5,500 nucleotides of DNA from JAZGEG01 sp964346665 (GCA_964346665.1 CAYFVC010000036.1:1-5500), one strand, 5' to 3'. Counted from the stretch's first letter, positions 1-5,198 are shown. Notes: generated from the letters alone by a model not told the origin. Made by a program: numbers and translations.

Positions 1-91
1 GGGTCTTCCTGAACTTTACCCTTTTCTTGTATCTCTTCTTGTACTTCTTCTTTTTCTTGCTCTCGAAGTATTCGTCTTTATCTACGCTCAT
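1..91 (-). CDS. N-terminal fragment of a basic hypothetical protein (runs off left edge)
   Basis: Thirty codons are visible, starting with ATG at 91-89 and open to the window edge. The protein begins MSVDKDEYFESKK and becomes strongly basic, with runs of Lys and Arg mixed with Tyr, and has no membrane segment in this part. The ATG overlaps the TGA stop of the upstream 100-residue membrane protein gene as ATGA, a 4-base overlap typical of translational coupling, so the two should be co-translated. A purine-rich GGGGAG (100-105) lies 8 bases upstream of the ATG and can serve as ribosome binding site. I do not recognise the family. The basic start could suit nucleic-acid binding or contact with the membrane surface, but that is only inference from composition. 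Confidence 0.6.
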   Translation of the reverse strand, partial: MSVDKDEYFESKKKKKYKKRYKKRVKFRKT

Positions 92-390
92 TCCTTGCTC
101 TCCCCTTTCTCCCTTCTACCGGCTTCCTCCGCCTTCGCTATCGTGTAATCCCTGTCCTTTTCCTCGAAAGTCATGGGCTTGAAGAAATAATAGATCGCCA
201 CCCCCACAACCATCGCCACGTACACCAGAGACCATATGAATACGAAAATCAAGGCGAGGATTAATGCCCCAAATGCAAGGGGTATAAATACCGGAAGCAC
301 GAGGAAAAACACGAAACTTGCGAATATGAAAGCCACGATACCCAGCAAGAATGCCCCTGCCAGTCTGAAGAAAAATCTTTTTTCAGGCAT
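88..390 (-). CDS. Small integral membrane protein, unknown function
   Basis: This is a 100-residue protein. A short basic N-terminus (MPEKRFFFR) is followed by an almost unbroken hydrophobic stretch from about residue 10 to 70. It is long enough for two long or three short transmembrane helices, broken by Pro33 and Pro37. A charged soluble tail (FEEKDRDYTIAKAEEAGRREK) covers residues 75-100. It has no recognisable catalytic motif and I cannot name a family. It lies 42 bases downstream of the AIM24-family gene and overlaps the next gene by ATGA, so it is probably the middle gene of a three-gene transcript. The ATG at 390 has no adjacent Shine-Dalgarno and no TATA box at the right distance. The frame is open upstream as far as the AIM24 stop codon, so start choice and mode of initiation are uncertain. 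Confidence 0.75.
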   Translation of the reverse strand: MPEKRFFFRLAGAFLLGIVAFIFASFVFFLVLPVFIPLAFGALILALIFVFIWSLVYVAMVVGVAIYYFFKPMTFEEKDRDYTIAKAEEAGRREKGESKE

Positions 391-401
391 ATCTAGCGAC
401 T

Positions 402-422
402 GAAACAGGCTTTGCCTGTTTC
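402..422 (-). other. Perfect 9-bp hairpin between the AIM24 gene and the membrane protein gene
   Basis: On the plus strand GAAACAGGC (402-410) is followed by the loop TTT and by GCCTGTTTC (414-422), an exact inverted repeat. In minus-strand RNA it would form a stem of nine pairs with an AAA loop. It begins 10 bases after the AIM24 stop codon and ends 11 bases before the next ATG. No U-run follows it on the minus strand, so a simple terminator is unlikely in the direction of the genes. An RNA processing site, a translational control element or a readthrough-stimulating structure are possible. The hairpin is directly visible; its role is inferred. Confidence 0.7.
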
Positions 423-432
423 TCTTTGCTTT

Positions 433-441
433 TCACCTCCT
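433..441 (-). promoter_or_regulatory. Perfect Shine-Dalgarno-like sequence AGGAGGTGA covering the AIM24 stop codon
   Basis: The last codons of the AIM24 gene plus its stop read AGGAGGTGA, a nine-base match to the complement of the usual 16S rRNA 3' end. The first ATG, GTG or TTG downstream is the ATG at 390, 42 bases away, with the 21-base hairpin in between. It may recruit ribosomes for the downstream gene, or it may simply be the coding sequence for Arg-Arg-stop. Confidence 0.4.
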
Positions 442-1167
442 ACCCATCATACTCCCTATCAAAACTCCTGCCGCCATGCTCCCGCCACCTCTATGGCCGG
501 GCAGGTATTCAGCGAGTTTCCCGGCCAGTTCGTTAACGGGCAAACTCTGGACCCAGACACTTCCAGGACCTCTGCACGTTGCTAAGAAAAGGCCTTCTCC
601 ACCCCAGATCATGTTCTTCACTCCCTTAACCCTTTCCACTGAATAGTTAACGCTCGAATCGAACATCGCGAGATTCCCTGTATCCACCCGTATTTTCTGA
701 CCTTTTTCCAGATCAATCTTCGTTACCTCACCGCCAACGTTGAAGAAAGCGAGCCCTGGGCCTTTTATCTTTATCAGTATCAATCCTTCCCCTCCCAGCA
801 AACCAGCTCCTATCTTCTTAGTCCATGTCGCGTCAAACATTACCGAACCCTCCGAACACAGGAAAGCGTCCTTCTGGGCGATCAATTCCTCCCCGGGTTT
901 CAGCTGGAGGGGTACTATCTTCCCCGGGAATTCCGATCCAAAACTCACTATCCCGTTCCCCTTCAAGCTCGTGAAGTTCACTAGGAAGAAAGACTCCCCC
1001 GCGAATTTCCTCTTTATAGCCGACCAGAAACCTCCCTTCATCCTCGTGTCCATCTTGACGTTATCACTCATGAATATCAACCGACCGGACTCCGAAACGA
1101 TCGTCTCTTTTTCATCCAATTCAACATTCAGGATCTGCATGGTCGTCCCCTGAAGATCATACTTCAT
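433..1167 (-). CDS. AIM24 / TIGR00266 family protein
   Basis: The 244-residue protein matches the AIM24 (DUF124, TIGR00266) family over its whole length. It has the early stretch GRLIFMSDNVKMDTRM, then GGFWSAIKRKFAGESFF (45-61), then FGSEFPGKIVPLQL with the following acidic Gly turn. It also has two copies of the GGEGL motif (GAGLLGGEGLILIKIKGPG and IWGGEGLFLATCRGPG) and the closing VWVQSLP. The family forms a trimeric-type beta fold and its molecular job is poorly defined; the eukaryotic member is a mitochondrial inner membrane organising factor. The C-terminus is a Gly/Met-rich hydrophobic tail ending MGRR. The ATG at 1167 is supported by GGAGGG six bases upstream. It is the first gene of the minus-strand set with the membrane protein at 88-390, which suggests a membrane-related role (inference). 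Confidence 0.93.
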   Translation of the reverse strand: MKYDLQGTTMQILNVELDEKETIVSESGRLIFMSDNVKMDTRMKGGFWSAIKRKFAGESFFLVNFTSLKGNGIVSFGSEFPGKIVPLQLKPGEELIAQKDAFLCSEGSVMFDATWTKKIGAGLLGGEGLILIKIKGPGLAFFNVGGEVTKIDLEKGQKIRVDTGNLAMFDSSVNYSVERVKGVKNMIWGGEGLFLATCRGPGSVWVQSLPVNELAGKLAEYLPGHRGGGSMAAGVLIGSMMGRR

Positions 1168-1173
1168 AAAAAT

Positions 1174-1179
1174 CCCTCC
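1174..1179 (-). promoter_or_regulatory. Ribosome binding site of the AIM24 gene
   Basis: GGAGGG on the minus strand, six bases before the ATG at 1167. It fixes the start codon and shows that this gene is translated from a leadered mRNA, unlike the divergent gene at 1284. Confidence 0.75.
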
Positions 1180-1208
1180 GAAATTTTATCTTAAATAATT
1201 CGAAAACG

Positions 1209-1224
1209 GATTTAAAAATAAACT
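1209..1224 (-). promoter_or_regulatory. TATA-like promoter element for the AIM24 gene
   Basis: The minus strand reads CCGAAAGTTTATTTTTAAAT. A purine-rich CCGAAA, resembling a BRE, is followed by an AT-rich TATA-like box centred near 1217. Transcription would start near 1191, giving a leader of about 24 bases that includes the GGAGGG site. A second AT-rich stretch at 1188-1200 is a weaker alternative, because it would make the mRNA leaderless and waste the ribosome binding site. Confidence 0.5.
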
Positions 1225-1249
1225 TTCGGAAAAAACCGAACAAAATCGG
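1225..1249. repeat. TCGG/CCGA half-site array in a divergent promoter
   Basis: TTCGG (1225-1229), an A6 spacer and CCGAA (1236-1240) form a perfect inverted repeat. TCGG follows at 1246-1249, which pairs with the CCGA at 1236-1239 across a six-base spacer. Half-sites therefore recur at about 10-11 base steps, one helical turn. They lie between the TATA-like boxes of the two divergent genes, where a regulator could act on both. Related CGAA/CGGA sequences also occur at 1179-1182, 1200-1204 and 1207-1210. Operator function is inferred. Confidence 0.4.
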
Positions 1250-1253
1250 AACC

Positions 1254-1262
1254 TATTTTAAA
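1254..1262 (+). promoter_or_regulatory. TATA box for the beta-propeller gene (leaderless start)
   Basis: TATTTTAAA is centred about 26 bases before the ATG at 1284, the distance from an archaeal TATA box to its transcription start. No Shine-Dalgarno precedes the ATG, so the mRNA probably begins at or next to the start codon. TTTAAAAATA at 1211-1220 is an alternative upstream box that would give a leader of about 44 bases. Confidence 0.6.
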
Positions 1263-1283
1263 CCCCATGACAAAGAATAAACC

Positions 1284-3278
1284 ATGAAAGGAAATTTGAA
1301 AGCTTTAGGCGGATTAACTTTGTTCTTTGTTTTAGCCCTTGTTCTTGGGGGGATCGTTTCATACCAAGCATACCAGATAAGCCCATACCCCCGATTCGGG
1401 GAGGCCTCCCTCGAAAGATTTCAATCATGCTCTGCCCTCACCGACGCGTTCAAGGAAGCGCAGCAAAAGGCCCAATCATATTACATGGTAAGGGGTATAC
1501 AAGACCTTGGTGTTGCCGTCCCCATGGCGGCCGAAGCAGGAAAGGGGGTTCCGGCTTATTCCACCACGAACATACAGGTCGCAGGGGTTGACGAAGCCGA
1601 TATAGTGAAAACGGACGGCGAATACATTTACACTCTCTCCACAGCTTCGTATCGTTACGGTGAAGGAGGCAGCAAGCTGATAATAGCGAAGGCGTACCCT
1701 GCGGAAGCGAGTGAAATCCTGAGCGAAACCACCCTCGAAAACTTCTACCCTCAGGAGATGTTTATACACGGGGATTACGTTTTGATTTTCGGCTCCACCA
1801 GGCAGGAGATTCCTATATACAGAGAAACTCCACCAACCCCACCCGGGATGGCAAGAGCGGAAATAATGCCATATCCTTATTACCCGGACTTCGCAACCAT
1901 TAAAATCTTTGACATGAGCGACAGGTCAGATCCAGAACTCATCCGTTCCGTGGATTTCGAGGGAAGTTACCTGTCCTCAAGGAAGATAGGTCCTTATGTT
2001 TATTTCGTAATAAATTCCTACCCGAAATACCACATCCTAGAAGGTGGTTCTGATGAAGACATAATCCCGCTCTACAGGGACGCGAAAAAGCAGGATATAG
2101 GGAAGAACATTTCATTTTCCAAAACCTGCGGGTGCGTGGACGTTCAATATTTCGAACCGATAAACCCCGAGAGGTTCGTAACTATTGCCTCCATTTCGCT
2201 TGAAGACCCAGAAGCGGAAATAAACAAAGAGGTGGTAGTTGGATCAGGCCAGAACATTTACGCCTCCCTCGATAACCTTTACGTCGCAGAGATGAACTAC
2301 CCGTTCTGGTTCGGTGTAAGATCGGAAGAAATACCCCAGGAGAAAACGATCGTCCACAAGTTCTCCCTTGATGAGGGAGAGGTTTCACACGTAGGACACA
2401 TGGAAGCCCCTGGTAGGGTTTTGAACCAGTTCTCCATGGATGAGTATGATGATCACTTCCGAATAGCAACCACACTCGGAAGGGTAACGAGGACAGGCGG
2501 AACGACATCGAACAACGTTTACATCTTTGATGAAGACCTTGACATGGTGGGGGAGATCGAGGAAATCGCCCCTGGCGAATCGATATACTCAGCGAGGTTC
2601 ATAGGCGAACGGGGATATCTCGTTACCTTCAAGAAAATCGACCCCTTCTTCGTTCTCGACCTCTCGGACCACAAGAATCCGAAAATACTCGGAAAGCTGA
2701 AGATCCCTGGATATTCCGATTACTTACACCCGTATGATGAAGATCACATAATAGGGATAGGGAAGGAAACGGTCGAAGCAGAGGAGGAATGGGGAGACTT
2801 CGCCTGGTACCAGGGAGTTAAGATGGCGATTTTCGACGTGACTGACGTGGAGAATCCGAAAGAACTACACAAGGTTATAATAGGAGACAGGGGGACGGAT
2901 TCCTACGTTCTGCACGACCACAAGGCCTTCCTCTTCGACAGGAACAAGAACTTGCTAGTCATCCCAATCCTGCTCGCGGAGATAAAAGGCGACAAGGAGG
3001 AACTTCCTAGAAACACGTACGGAGATTACGTGTTCCAGGGAGCGTACGTATACGACATTACGCTCGAAAACGGATTCGATCTGAAGGGAAGGATCACACA
3101 CTACGATGAAGGCGACGAAACCTTCCTCAAGAGCGGATACTATTACTTCGGGGACGAACATTCAGTGAAGCGTTCGCTCTACATAGATGACATTCTCTAC
3201 ACGATCTCAGGCAAGAAGATCAAGCTCAACGATCTTTCCGATCTCGAAGAAATAAAAGAACTAGTTTTCGGGGAATAG
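1284..3278 (+). CDS. Secreted or membrane-anchored beta-propeller domain protein (COG4880 / Beta_propel type)
   Basis: The protein has 664 residues. Residues 8-28 form a hydrophobic segment after a basic start, acting as a signal peptide or N-terminal anchor, so the rest lies outside the cell membrane. The family hallmark VDEADIVKTDGEYIY is at 102-116. Propeller blade signatures with an aromatic or aliphatic residue, then Asp and a Ser/Thr-Asp turn, recur at 209-213 (FDMSD), 457-462 (VLDLSD), 516-521 (IFDVTD) and 589-593 (VYDIT), several followed by NPK-type turns. The only cysteines are C49, C282 and C284; C49 and one of the pair could form a disulfide outside the cell. The family is widespread in archaea and some bacteria and has no established biochemical role. 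An in-frame TAA two codons upstream fixes the ATG as the earliest start. The gene stands alone between divergent and convergent neighbours. Confidence 0.93.
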   Translation: MKGNLKALGGLTLFFVLALVLGGIVSYQAYQISPYPRFGEASLERFQSCSALTDAFKEAQQKAQSYYMVRGIQDLGVAVPMAAEAGKGVPAYSTTNIQVAGVDEADIVKTDGEYIYTLSTASYRYGEGGSKLIIAKAYPAEASEILSETTLENFYPQEMFIHGDYVLIFGSTRQEIPIYRETPPTPPGMARAEIMPYPYYPDFATIKIFDMSDRSDPELIRSVDFEGSYLSSRKIGPYVYFVINSYPKYHILEGGSDEDIIPLYRDAKKQDIGKNISFSKTCGCVDVQYFEPINPERFVTIASISLEDPEAEINKEVVVGSGQNIYASLDNLYVAEMNYPFWFGVRSEEIPQEKTIVHKFSLDEGEVSHVGHMEAPGRVLNQFSMDEYDDHFRIATTLGRVTRTGGTTSNNVYIFDEDLDMVGEIEEIAPGESIYSARFIGERGYLVTFKKIDPFFVLDLSDHKNPKILGKLKIPGYSDYLHPYDEDHIIGIGKETVEAEEEWGDFAWYQGVKMAIFDVTDVENPKELHKVIIGDRGTDSYVLHDHKAFLFDRNKNLLVIPILLAEIKGDKEELPRNTYGDYVFQGAYVYDITLENGFDLKGRITHYDEGDETFLKSGYYYFGDEHSVKRSLYIDDILYTISGKKIKLNDLSDLEEIKELVFGE

Positions 3279-3298
3279 AATTAAAAATTTAAAGCTGT
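3279..3298. terminator. AT-rich convergent intergenic region, probable bidirectional terminator
   Basis: Only 20 bases separate the ends of the convergent beta-propeller and GMP-synthase-type genes. On the minus strand the spacer contains TTTAAATTTTTAATT, a T-rich stretch like archaeal termination signals. The plus strand is weaker, with a single TTT after an A-run. There is no strong hairpin. Confidence 0.45.
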
Positions 3299-3306
3299 TT
3301 AAACAA
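3296..3306. repeat. Copy 1 of TGTTTAAACAA, over the stop codon of the GMP-synthase-type gene
   Basis: The 10-bp palindrome TGTTTAAACA plus one A. It includes the TAA stop of the minus-strand gene. The same 11 bases occur at 4989-4999. Confidence 0.6.
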
Positions 3307-4264
3307 CCTCCATGGTTGACGGAGGTTTCTTGGTTATATTATATGTAACGCTCACGATCCCCGGAATTTCGGAGGTTATCCTCTCCGCTAGTTTTTCCAG
3401 AATATCATGAGATAGCCTTGTGGGCGAAGCGGTCACAGCGTCCTTGCTGTCCCAGCACCTCACCTCTATCTGCGATCCGTAGTCCCTTTTCCCTTCCCTC
3501 ATCCCTGTAACCTTGTTCGCATGCAGAATCGCGAAGTACTGGAAAGCCTTCGTTTTCGAAAGCTCACCTTCCACGATCTTAGTCGCCTTCCTCACGATCT
3601 CGATCCTTTCAGGCGTTACTTCCCCTATAACCCTCGCTACCAAGGCAGGACCAGGGAAAGGCATCCTGTTGTATATCCCCTCCGGCAAATCCAATGCCTT
3701 CGCTACTTCCCTGACAGCTGGCTTCCTCAGCTCCACTAGGGGTTCCAAAACCTTGTACCCGAACTCCTTCTCAGTATCGATCCCCAGCTGTTCTAGTATG
3801 TTGTGCTGTCTCTTTATGCCAGCGATAGTCTCCTCCACATCCGTGTAGATCGTTCCATGCAGAAGGAATTTTGCCTCGCTTTCCCTAACTATCTTTCCGA
3901 AAACATCCCTGTAAAAAGTCTGTGTGATCGCTTCCCTCTTCTCCTCAGGATCAGTCAGACCCTTAAGAGATTCAAAGAACTCTTTCCTCGCATCTATCAC
4001 TTCCACGTGAACGCCCAGTTTTTCGAACAAAGATACGACTCTTTGTGGTTCGCCTTCCCTCATCAGACCGTTCTGGATGAAGTACGTTTTCAACCTGTCT
4101 CCCAACGCTCTGTGACCGAGCATGGTAACGGTTGAGGAATCCACCCCTCCGGACAAAGCATTTATAGCCAGACCATCCCCAACTATCGAAGAGATATCTT
4201 TAACTTTATTTTCTATGAACTCCTTTGGGTTCAAACCCCCCAGTTTTATCTCCTTAATTTCCAT
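3299..4264 (-). CDS. guaA: GMP synthase ATP pyrophosphatase subunit (GuaAb-like), divergent
   Basis: The 321-residue protein is an N-type ATP pyrophosphatase with the GMP synthase C-terminal dimerisation domain. The usual reaction amidates XMP to GMP with ATP and ammonia, the ammonia coming from a separate glutaminase subunit that is not in this window. Visible motifs are the PP-loop SGGVDSS (38-44), GLTDPEEKR (102-110), HGTIYTDVEE (136-145), RQHN (152-155), LEPLVEL (173-179), MPFPGPAL (201-208) and IGEVTPE (213-219), then the C-terminal domain to about 320. Several family-typical residues differ: IQNG at 63-66 replaces the usual VDNG/VDTG, PFPGPAL replaces PFPGPGL, and the end is KPPSTMEVV, not KPPATIEWE or IEFE. 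It may be a divergent true GMP synthase or a paralogue with altered substrate. An in-frame TAG two codons upstream fixes the start. Confidence 0.85.
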   Translation of the reverse strand: MEIKEIKLGGLNPKEFIENKVKDISSIVGDGLAINALSGGVDSSTVTMLGHRALGDRLKTYFIQNGLMREGEPQRVVSLFEKLGVHVEVIDARKEFFESLKGLTDPEEKREAITQTFYRDVFGKIVRESEAKFLLHGTIYTDVEETIAGIKRQHNILEQLGIDTEKEFGYKVLEPLVELRKPAVREVAKALDLPEGIYNRMPFPGPALVARVIGEVTPERIEIVRKATKIVEGELSKTKAFQYFAILHANKVTGMREGKRDYGSQIEVRCWDSKDAVTASPTRLSHDILEKLAERITSEIPGIVSVTYNITKKPPSTMEVV

Positions 4265-4283
4265 AGTCTAGATATAAAACCGA

Positions 4284-4293
4284 TCTTTAAATT
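4284..4293 (-). promoter_or_regulatory. guaA: TATA-like box for the GMP-synthase-type gene
   Basis: The minus strand reads AATTTAAAGA, centred about 24 bases before the ATG at 4264. There is no Shine-Dalgarno, consistent with a leaderless mRNA. TTTTATATC at 4272-4280 is AT-rich but too close to the start to be the TATA box. Confidence 0.5.
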
Positions 4294-4302
4294 ATTTTTA
4301 AA
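4294..4302 (+). promoter_or_regulatory. TATA-like box for the Cas4-like gene
   Basis: ATTTTTAAA is centred about 25 bases before the ATG at 4324, and no Shine-Dalgarno is present, so a leaderless transcript is likely. This box lies about 10 bases from the opposing TATA box, so assembly at the two promoters may compete. Confidence 0.55.
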
Positions 4303-4323
4303 TTCTCCCCCGAATTCTAGACT

Positions 4324-4995
4324 ATGATAGATTTCGAGAAGTTGATAGATTCCCATTTGAACAGGGAATTCAGGCCGAAGGAAGTAGGCCGTTATTACCC
4401 GAGTGAAATAGGGAACTGTTTACGAAAAGTGTGGTTCACTTACAAAAAACCTAAGGAGATCGAGAAGGAAAAGCTTAAGGTATTCCAGGTCGGCCTGATG
4501 TTGCACGATTTCATAGCCGATGTTCTGCGATCGGAGAAGACCCCCGAAGTGAGACTGATCAAATCCGAGGTTCCATTCCGGTTGAACTTCCCAGAGTTTT
4601 CGGTATCCGGAAGGGTTGATGATGTCCTGATCGTGGAGAGGGAAAACAAGAAGATCCTTGTAGAGGTCAAATCCACTAAACTCCTCTCCATGGTGAAGGA
4701 ACCGAGTCTGCCCCACGTGATGCAGATTCAATTGTATATGCACGCTTTGCGAATCCCGGACGGCTTGATGCTTTACGTGGAGAAACCCTCCCTCAAGACG
4801 ATCCAGTACCCGATAAAATACGATCCGGAAATGGTGAAGCAGATAATACAAAGGTTCCAGAAACTCCACGGTTCTCTAAAATCCGATCAAATCCCCGATC
4901 CAGAAGCGAAGATAAAGAAGGAAATCAAATGGATGTGCAAGTATTGCGAATACGTGAATGAATGCGGGAAAGCGGAACCTCACGGAAATGTTTAA
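4324..4995 (+). CDS. Cas4/RecB-like PD-(D/E)XK nuclease with iron-sulfur cysteines
   Basis: The 223-residue protein carries the Cas4-type motif set in the expected order. The first cluster cysteine is C32 in SEIGNCLRKVWF, and H61 lies in the helix GLMLHDFI. The metal-binding core is D99 in SGRVDDV with E114 and K116 in VEVKS. The helix motif QIQLY is at 134-138, and the three C-terminal cysteines C205, C208 and C214 form CKYCEYVNEC. Proteins of this kind bind a 4Fe-4S cluster and act as single-strand DNA exonucleases; Cas4 trims CRISPR spacers, and solo members occur in chromosomes and mobile elements. No cas1, cas2 or repeat array is in the window, so a CRISPR role cannot be assumed and DNA repair is equally possible. 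All catalytic and cluster residues are intact. In-frame TAG two codons upstream fixes the ATG. It is divergent from the GMP-synthase-type gene. Confidence 0.9.
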   Translation: MIDFEKLIDSHLNREFRPKEVGRYYPSEIGNCLRKVWFTYKKPKEIEKEKLKVFQVGLMLHDFIADVLRSEKTPEVRLIKSEVPFRLNFPEFSVSGRVDDVLIVERENKKILVEVKSTKLLSMVKEPSLPHVMQIQLYMHALRIPDGLMLYVEKPSLKTIQYPIKYDPEMVKQIIQRFQKLHGSLKSDQIPDPEAKIKKEIKWMCKYCEYVNECGKAEPHGNV

Positions 4996-4999
4996 ACAA
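4989..4999. repeat. Copy 2 of TGTTTAAACAA, over the stop codon of the Cas4-like gene
   Basis: Identical to the copy at 3296-3306, and again containing the TAA stop of the adjacent gene. Together the two copies bracket the divergent gene pair. Confidence 0.6.
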
Positions 5000-5003
5000 A
5001 CTG

Positions 5004-5198
5004 TTAACCATAATACAAATCAGCCAATCCTGCCAGAAGCAATATTATACCAATAACAAAAAACACCGCTCCGAGGTTCCCGGATATTTTTTGCATGAAA
5101 GGATTGCCTTCAAAACGATCCCTCATTTTCAGGTCAAATTTCAGACCCCTGATCAAAGCACCCACGATGATGAATATCAAACCGGTCTCGAACAACAT
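5004..5198 (-). CDS. Small two-helix membrane protein, unknown function
   Basis: The protein has 64 residues. A hydrophobic N-terminal helix (about 4-19) is followed by a charged loop with Lys, Arg, Asp and Glu (20-37), then a second helix (about 40-58) ending LYYG. This is a hairpin membrane protein with a positively charged loop, probably on the cytoplasmic side. I do not recognise the family. The start at 5198 is the first ATG after an in-frame TAA at 5226-5228. A G-rich GGGGGTT about six bases upstream may act as ribosome binding site. The stop lies only 8 bases from the convergent Cas4-like gene, with no clear terminator between them, so the two 3' ends probably overlap as antisense RNA. 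Confidence 0.65.
   Translation of the reverse strand: MLFETGLIFIIVGALIRGLKFDLKMRDRFEGNPFMQKISGNLGAVFFVIGIILLLAGLADLYYG

Larger units (their letters stand above)
4262..4326. repeat. 11-bp inverted repeat embedding both divergent start codons
   Basis: CATAGTCTAGA (4262-4272) and TCTAGACTATG (4316-4326) are exact reverse complements. Each arm contains the ATG of one gene and the eight bases before it, so both genes begin with identical sequence. Since both appear leaderless, the arms also cover the likely transcription starts. They may be initiator elements or a shared regulator site. Confidence 0.75.

Noticed and set aside
402..422. The hairpin as an intrinsic terminator of the minus-strand set
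   Set aside because: No T-run follows on the minus strand, and the downstream genes have no promoter of their own nearby.
740..1153. 137-codon plus-strand open frame opposite the AIM24 gene
   Set aside because: It is antisense to a gene with clear family motifs throughout, and its own translation shows no recognisable protein features.
2182..2508. 108-codon minus-strand open frame inside the beta-propeller gene
   Set aside because: Antisense shadow of a well-supported coding region; no promoter or ribosome binding site and an implausible composition.
3513..4135. Plus-strand open frames opposite the GMP-synthase-type gene
   Set aside because: They overlap each other and the conserved pyrophosphatase motifs on the opposite strand; no start signals.
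4227..4240. GGGTTCAAACCCCC resembling a tRNA T-arm on the plus strand
   Set aside because: It lies in the N-terminal coding part of the GMP-synthase-type gene, and there are no matching D-arm, anticodon arm or acceptor stem around it.
4420..4869. 149-codon minus-strand open frame opposite the Cas4-like gene
   Set aside because: The plus-strand frame carries every Cas4 motif in order, so the antisense frame is a shadow.
4324..4995. A CRISPR-Cas locus, suggested by the Cas4-like gene
   Set aside because: No direct repeats with regular spacers and no cas1, cas2 or effector gene in the window.
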